This document shows, in pieces, positions 26,901-31,109 of a stretch of DNA of 31,109 nt. Every line of letters begins with the position of its first letter. Within the stretch, counting starts at the first letter, position 1. Made by a program: the position numbers and the translations under genes. The notes beneath the pieces are model-generated. The model searched no databases. It had not been told where the DNA came from and saw only the letters and a list, made by a program, of their open reading frames with translations. Where the stretch lies: contig JAYMTL010000176.1 in the NCBI GenBank assembly GCA_036897445.1, positions 1 through 31,109 of the forward strand. The letters run 5' to 3'. Source of the DNA: Pelargonium tetragonum. Taxonomy: Eukaryota > Streptophyta > Magnoliopsida > Geraniales > Geraniaceae.

Positions 26901-28249
26901 CTATGCTTTACTTCTGTTAGGAGTCATACCTAGTCATCAGTAGAAAGAAAACTTAAAGCAGAGCTTCGAAAGTATAAGGGTTTAGATCCCGAAGCTCGGG
27001 TATTATAGTGAAGTCAATCCTTAAGTCATTTCTATTTTTATATTCTAGGGTTTCGGAACCAACTCTTACTTTTTAATAAGGTGCAAATTAAGCTTTAGGA
27101 ATTTTTGTATTTTTTTATACTGAAGCTTGGTGGCTTAGGCTCTAAATAAGAGGACTCAAGTACTGTAATTTCATAGGGTTTTTCGAGGACTTAATATTAG
27201 GTACACACACGGAAGCGATATCTCGATCTATTAACTGTTAAAAAGGGTATTCTCTCGCGGGGTTATAACTTTATGTGAGTTGAAGCCCCTAAGTATAGAT
27301 AAGTATAGACTTTTTAATCCGGAATCTAGACTTAACTTGGCCCCTGTAAAATTCAAGTTAGAATAGGGGAGACTATAGTGTTGTGAATATCTGACTTCTC
27401 TCTAATACAAGTTTACCAGTAGCAAATACCGACATAGCCTCGTGCTTTAGGAAAGTTAACTGAATTGGGAAATACCCAAGATTCCGAACTAAGCATGAAA
27501 AATTTAAATAGGCGGGAGTAAATTCAGGAAATCCTTTTAAGTTAAGCTTGTTAGGGTGTAGAATACAGATACACAAAGAAATTTTTTAATAGACGGGGTC
27601 ACGGAGCTTCTTTTTCTAAAATTTTTATCTGCACAGGATTGTCTTGTAGTTTTAGACTTACGAAGATACCTAAAAAGTTATAAGATACCCGAATTATCGT
27701 GTAAAGCTCTTGGGAATTTTCTGGGTTTATAAGTATTCCTTTTTGAGTAGTAGCGAATAGAATTTCTGTAACAGGATCCCCTTTTTATAAACTTCTTATT
27801 GTTATAAAACGACTTTCTAGACAAGTGTATAAAGAGCTAGGGTCGAATGTAGATTCATTAATTTGAGAATATCCTGAATAGATAATGTCTTCTAAAGCGA
27901 CTCGAACCTACGGCATATCCTACACGATGTCAATGCAATAAGCTTATTAAGTCCTATTTCAGTCACTAAATAGCGAAAGTGCAATTTCAAAACCCGAGAT
28001 GATTTTTTGCTAGTCAAGAAGTAAATCGCGAATTCTTTATTTTCGTGAAGTTGTTTTTTTATGTATTCGTTTTCAAGTCTAGTTTTTCCTTTAGGAGTGC
28101 TCAATTACTATAGGAGCGTGTAAATAAAATCGCAAGAGATAAAAGTATATACAATGGATCTATAGAATGCCCTTCTTATATTAGGAGTATTAGTAACAAT
28201 AAATATACAAACCTTAAAGATGCCGAAGCTAAGGCTTTGTCCGTGCGAA

Positions 28250-28267
28250 ACGAAAGTGACGAAAGTG
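28250..28267 (+). repeat. 9-bp tandem duplication
   Basis: ACGAAAGTG occurs twice head to tail (28250-28258 and 28259-28267). It lies in spacer about 1 kb upstream of the Gln-type tRNA. Probably a replication-slippage product. Confidence 0.7.
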
Positions 28268-29294
28268 GTATATTCTAAAATTATACTGTAGAATTTCTTG
28301 TTGTATAGGGAACCCCGCTTTTCGTTTTAACTCAGGCCTCGTTTAAAAGGAACGGTAAAACCCGGTAAGGATACGTATATTTGTTGGCTATATCTCGTAG
28401 CGAGCTCCTTCGAAATTTCCTATGTTGAAAACTGTGCAAAGTACTCCAGAGAGTCCCGTTTAAGTAAGTGAATAGAAAGAGTTTCCCCGCTTTAGCTGCT
28501 TAGAATAGGTTTGGTAATTTGCATTCAATTCTATGTAGTTTAGAAACTTACAATCATTTAGCGCTTATCTTTCTAGTTTTTATTACCTTCCTACCTAGAG
28601 TAAAAGTAGGGACTATGACTATACAGGATTCTAGCAGCTCCTAATAATTTTGTATTTCTTAGATTTTTTTAGGTATGCTCGAGTACTTTTCGTAGTATAT
28701 TAGAGTAATTGAAACTCGGCGCATATTTATTTATAGAGATTTTAGAACTTCTAAAACTTGTACACCTGAAATTTGTAATTTTGTAATACAGAAGCATACA
28801 TGGAGTACGGAACCAAAGAGTACAGAGTTTTTAATAGAAAACACTGGATTATATTAATAGCTTGCGGTCCTATTATTCGAAACTAGAATAGGTTTCTATT
28901 CTAATGTACACGATTTAAAGCCTATAACCTTACAAAATTTATATTAATAGTTGCTGTATCCCACCCCAGTTCTTTTCTTGAGGTTTATACCCCTAGTTTT
29001 TAATAACGAGACTCTGTAAAAAAAATCCTACTGCTTGTCATAACCCCTTTTAAAGAATCTTTTCTACCCTAAAATACCTAAACCTAAAAATTTTTATCAA
29101 ATAAAATAAGCTTCCTTTTCGAGCAATTATAGCTTTTTATATGTCACAGTCCTAGAAATCCGTATGTGAGACCGGTAGAGGAAATTCTAAGTGTCCTTGA
29201 TATAGGCAAAATCTTTTGTTATAATACTATGGGGTTGGGAGTGAAATCACTTAAATGAATATAATGTTTCTCTTCTTAAATACTAGATTACCTG

Positions 29295-29366
29295 TGGAGT
29301 ATCGCCAAGTGGTAAGGCGTAGATTTTTCATGCTGGCATTTAAAGGTTCGAATCCTTTTACTCCAA
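29295..29366 (+). tRNA. trnQ: tRNA-Gln-type gene with a scrambled anticodon arm
   Basis: The sequence has a perfect 7-bp acceptor stem (TGGAGTA with TACTCCA), a 3-bp D stem (GCC/GGC) around the loop AAGTGGTAA, a perfect 5-bp T stem (AAAGG/CCTTT) around TTCGAAT, a 5-nt variable region and discriminator A. At 72 nt it has the normal length, and no CCA is encoded. From memory of the family, the acceptor, D and T arms are those of plant-type mitochondrial tRNA-Gln(UUG). The anticodon arm (29320-29336) does not fit: TAGAT against GCTGG gives three G-U-type wobbles, two mismatches and no Watson-Crick pair. Counting positions puts TTC (a Glu anticodon) at 29327-29329 instead of TTG. A shifted fold pairs TAG with CTG (29320-29322 with 29333-29335) but leaves a 10-nt loop. 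It could be a recently dead gene, a chimera, or a gene needing RNA editing. The tRNA origin is secure; function and decoding are not. Confidence 0.72.
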
Positions 29367-29741
29367 CAATCACCTAATAGGTTGTGTTCATCTTTATAAA
29401 AAGCGTTTATTTAATTATGCTTCTTTTTTTTCTATCAGGTAATTCTTACAAAATCCTAGCAAACTCAGGGAAGGGGTATCTACTCATTTGACAATGTGAC
29501 TACTTATTAAGCTACCCTAACCATAGTAAGAAGGCGCACTTATTTCACGACTCACTATAAGTCAAGACTCCAGGCCTACTATCCTTAGTGCTTAGATGTG
29601 TAAACAAGATTGGATCCCCTACTATATAAGTTCCCAAAATCATAAATATTTAAAAGGAAACCCGTATTCCCGAAAGGTCCGGGCGGAAATAAAAGTAAAA
29701 GGGAATACTCTTTCTAATCTACCGTAGAGAGAGTCCGGTAA

Positions 29742-29761
29742 AAAGTATACGAAAGTATACG
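29742..29761 (+). repeat. 10-bp tandem duplication
   Basis: AAAGTATACG occurs twice head to tail (29742-29751 and 29752-29761). Each unit contains the palindrome GTATAC. It lies about 375 bases after the Gln-type tRNA. Probably slippage; no function is implied. Confidence 0.7.
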
Positions 29762-30331
29762 TATGGGCCTAAAGGGCATTCGTTCTTAAAAAAGAGCTGA
29801 AGTTAAGAAAAAGAGCCTTCCCCAACTATTAACTATTTTTATTCTTCAAATCTAATTGGCACTGTCAGAGGATAGTGTTTGCATTAAATAAAGCCTCTAA
29901 TTAGCCCCTCTGTTTCTCGATATTTGAGTCGATGAATACACTAACTCTCCGGGTTATATTAGGCCCCTTTGGTGAGCTCTTTTAGCATTTTCTATTACTC
30001 TTTTTGTAAAATCGTTCTACTAGAAGTATATTCTCTAGTTATTCTAAAGCACGAGGCTAGTTTTTAGATCAATTTCTTTCTCTCGCTAGATTTCAAGTTA
30101 AGATAAATCTCTTTCTTTTGCCCTAGTTAAACAACTCTGGTTCTTCATGTTTTATTATGATTGAGGCACCTTATTATATTAACTCTAAAAAGTAAAAGGA
30201 GGACAAAAAGATATGTATAAACACAAGAAATTTGTAAAAATGTAGAATTTCTTAATCTGAGTTTAAATCTTATCGTTGGAATCCGCCAATAACTAAAAGG
30301 TTGGGAGTCTGGTGTATAAGTACCTTGACCA

Positions 30332-30364
30332 AGCAAAATTTGCTGCGAACCCCCTTTTTGGGGG
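30332..30364. repeat. Two adjacent short inverted repeats
   Basis: AGCAAA-A-TTTGCT (30332-30344) is followed six bases later by CCCCC-TTTTT-GGGGG (30350-30364), a strong small hairpin with a five-base loop. Such hairpins can stabilise organelle transcript 3' ends, but no gene lies immediately upstream on either strand, so that role is only a possibility. Confidence 0.4.
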
Positions 30365-30668
30365 CTCGATAGATTACAAATTATAAGTATAGGTAGCTTC
30401 GGATCTTACTAATTAACAAAAACAGATAAAAGCTTTAGATCCCTTTCTAAAAAATAACGAAACCTAAGAATAGGTGAAGAAAAAGTGCAAGCTTTCACAG
30501 GAATTCAACTGAGTCACCATCGGAACCCTTGTTCAATTAGATTAAACTGTAAAGGATTTGCCTTACATCCGATTAGATATTTTTATGGATACTCTAGACT
30601 TTAAGTGGATAGCATATACATACAAGGACTTTCCTTTTGATTAGAATTAGCTGGGAAAGATAATGCCA

Positions 30669-31016
30669 TCAATCTAAAAAGAAGCCCCGCTTTTTAAAAC
30701 TAGCGCCTGTAACAGGGAATATCCACATTAGAAAACACAGAGCTAAGAACCACTCTTGCTTATGCACTAGAGGTCTCGATTCTTTCCTATATAGGATAAA
30801 AAAAGGTAAGCAGGCAAAAAACAAAAATGGGCCGGTCGTAAATTCGAGAATCAAAATAATAATTTGCTCAAAATGAACAGGTTTTCTACTGGAGCTATGC
30901 GACTTGAACCTTTGACATATCGAAAAAGGAAGCTCTGAATTAACCATCAAAATATGGCGAACGAAACAAGAGCTCTGTTCGAGTAAGGATTTTGACTTAA
31001 GTGATTCTAATTCCAA
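30669..31016 (-). other. Longest open frame (115 codons), probably not a gene
   Basis: This frame opens on TTG; the first ATG is at 30947 and would give 92 residues. The translation has two hydrophobic stretches (about residues 51-76 and 89-102), the first followed by a basic segment, so a small membrane protein is conceivable. I recognise no mitochondrial or other family in it. At this base composition roughly one stop-free run of this length is expected by chance in a window this size. The 5' half overlaps a faint tRNA-like trace (30898-30975). No ribosome-binding site or coding neighbour supports it. Most likely a chance frame in AT-rich spacer. Confidence 0.1.
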
Positions 31017-31109
31017 AGAAACCGGGTCAAACGCTCGGGCATTAAACCTAGCAGTCGAAGGTCCCCCCCTGCTACCTTGCTGTAATACTTATTCATTGTA
31101 AAACTAAAT

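Larger units (their letters stand above)
18251..29294. other. Gene-free spacer with tRNA-like debris
   Basis: No protein gene can be supported. Apart from the Asn-like relic, T-arm-like words occur on the minus strand at 23772-23783 and 27899-27915. Micro-palindromes include AGGA-CTC-TCCT (20550-20560), AAGG-AAG-CCTT (24514-24524), AAGGG-AG-CCCTT (24708-24719) and CCCGA-AGC-TCGGG (26988-27000). The word GGAATTGAAGGGG at 19819-19831 faintly recalls a conserved small-subunit rRNA site, but nothing around it supports an rRNA gene. A 70-codon frame at 27892-28104 (minus) has no ATG. Confidence 0.5.
29367..31109. other. Gene-free spacer downstream of the tRNA
   Basis: No recognised gene follows the tRNA. 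The stretch contains a 10-bp tandem duplication (29742-29761), adjacent inverted repeats at 30332-30344 and 30350-30364, a tRNA-like trace on the minus strand at 30898-30975, and the chance-length open frame at 30669-31016. The window ends show no overlap that would indicate a circular molecule. Confidence 0.5.

Noticed and set aside
27892-28104. 70-codon basic open frame on the minus strand that looks faintly like a small ribosomal protein
   Set aside because: It has no ATG, lacks the motifs of Rps14 or other small ribosomal proteins I compared, and overlaps a tRNA-like trace.
1-31109. Search for a group II intron core, CRISPR repeats, terminal repeats of mobile elements, and an alternative genetic code hiding long frames
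   Set aside because: No domain V-like hairpin, no regularly spaced long repeat and no paired terminal repeats were seen; stop triplets occur at about the rate expected from base composition in the lines sampled.

Overview
The window is AT-rich (about one third G+C by eye) and almost gene-free. No recognisable protein gene is present on either strand: open frames are no longer or more frequent than chance predicts at this base composition, most of the longer ones open on TTG rather than ATG, and none matches a family I know. The one clear gene-like object is a 72-nt tRNA-Gln-type sequence at 29295-29366 on the plus strand. Its acceptor, D and T arms are those of a plant-type mitochondrial tRNA-Gln as I remember it, but its anticodon arm is scrambled. 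This suggests intergenic DNA of a large, gene-poor mitochondrial genome of the green/plant lineage, or possibly a gene-less mitochondrial chromosome like those known in some Silene species. The G+C looks lower than the roughly 43-46% usual for seed-plant mitochondria, so another green lineage, another protist mitochondrion or a nuclear copy remain open. The organism assignment is tentative.

Layout: 1-2340 gene-free; 2341-2425 an AT-rich island with an inverted repeat; 2426-14439 gene-free spacer, with an AT dinucleotide run at 4699-4711 and the first copy of a 17-bp dispersed repeat at 7440; 14440-14870 a stretch of somewhat different texture; 14871-18228 spacer with the second 17-bp copy at 15932; 18229-18250 an AT-rich near-tandem repeat; 18251-29294 spacer holding tRNA-like debris, the best being an Asn-like relic near 23857-23935 on the minus strand; 29295-29366 the Gln-type tRNA; 29367-31109 spacer with a 10-bp tandem duplication, a C5/G5 hairpin and a further tRNA-like trace near the right end.

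Two patterns run across the spacer. First, very short palindromes of the type AAGG-(2 to 5 bases)-CCTT, often with extra G and C, recur every several tens of bases, like miniature GC clusters in an AT background. Second, words typical of the T arm of tRNAs (TTCRA with its flanking bases) recur more often than I would expect, mainly on the minus strand and usually preceded by a variable-loop-like stretch. I read these as possible remains of decayed tRNA genes. Both patterns were noticed by eye and need counting against shuffled sequence. I see no mobile element, CRISPR array, rRNA gene or group II intron core.
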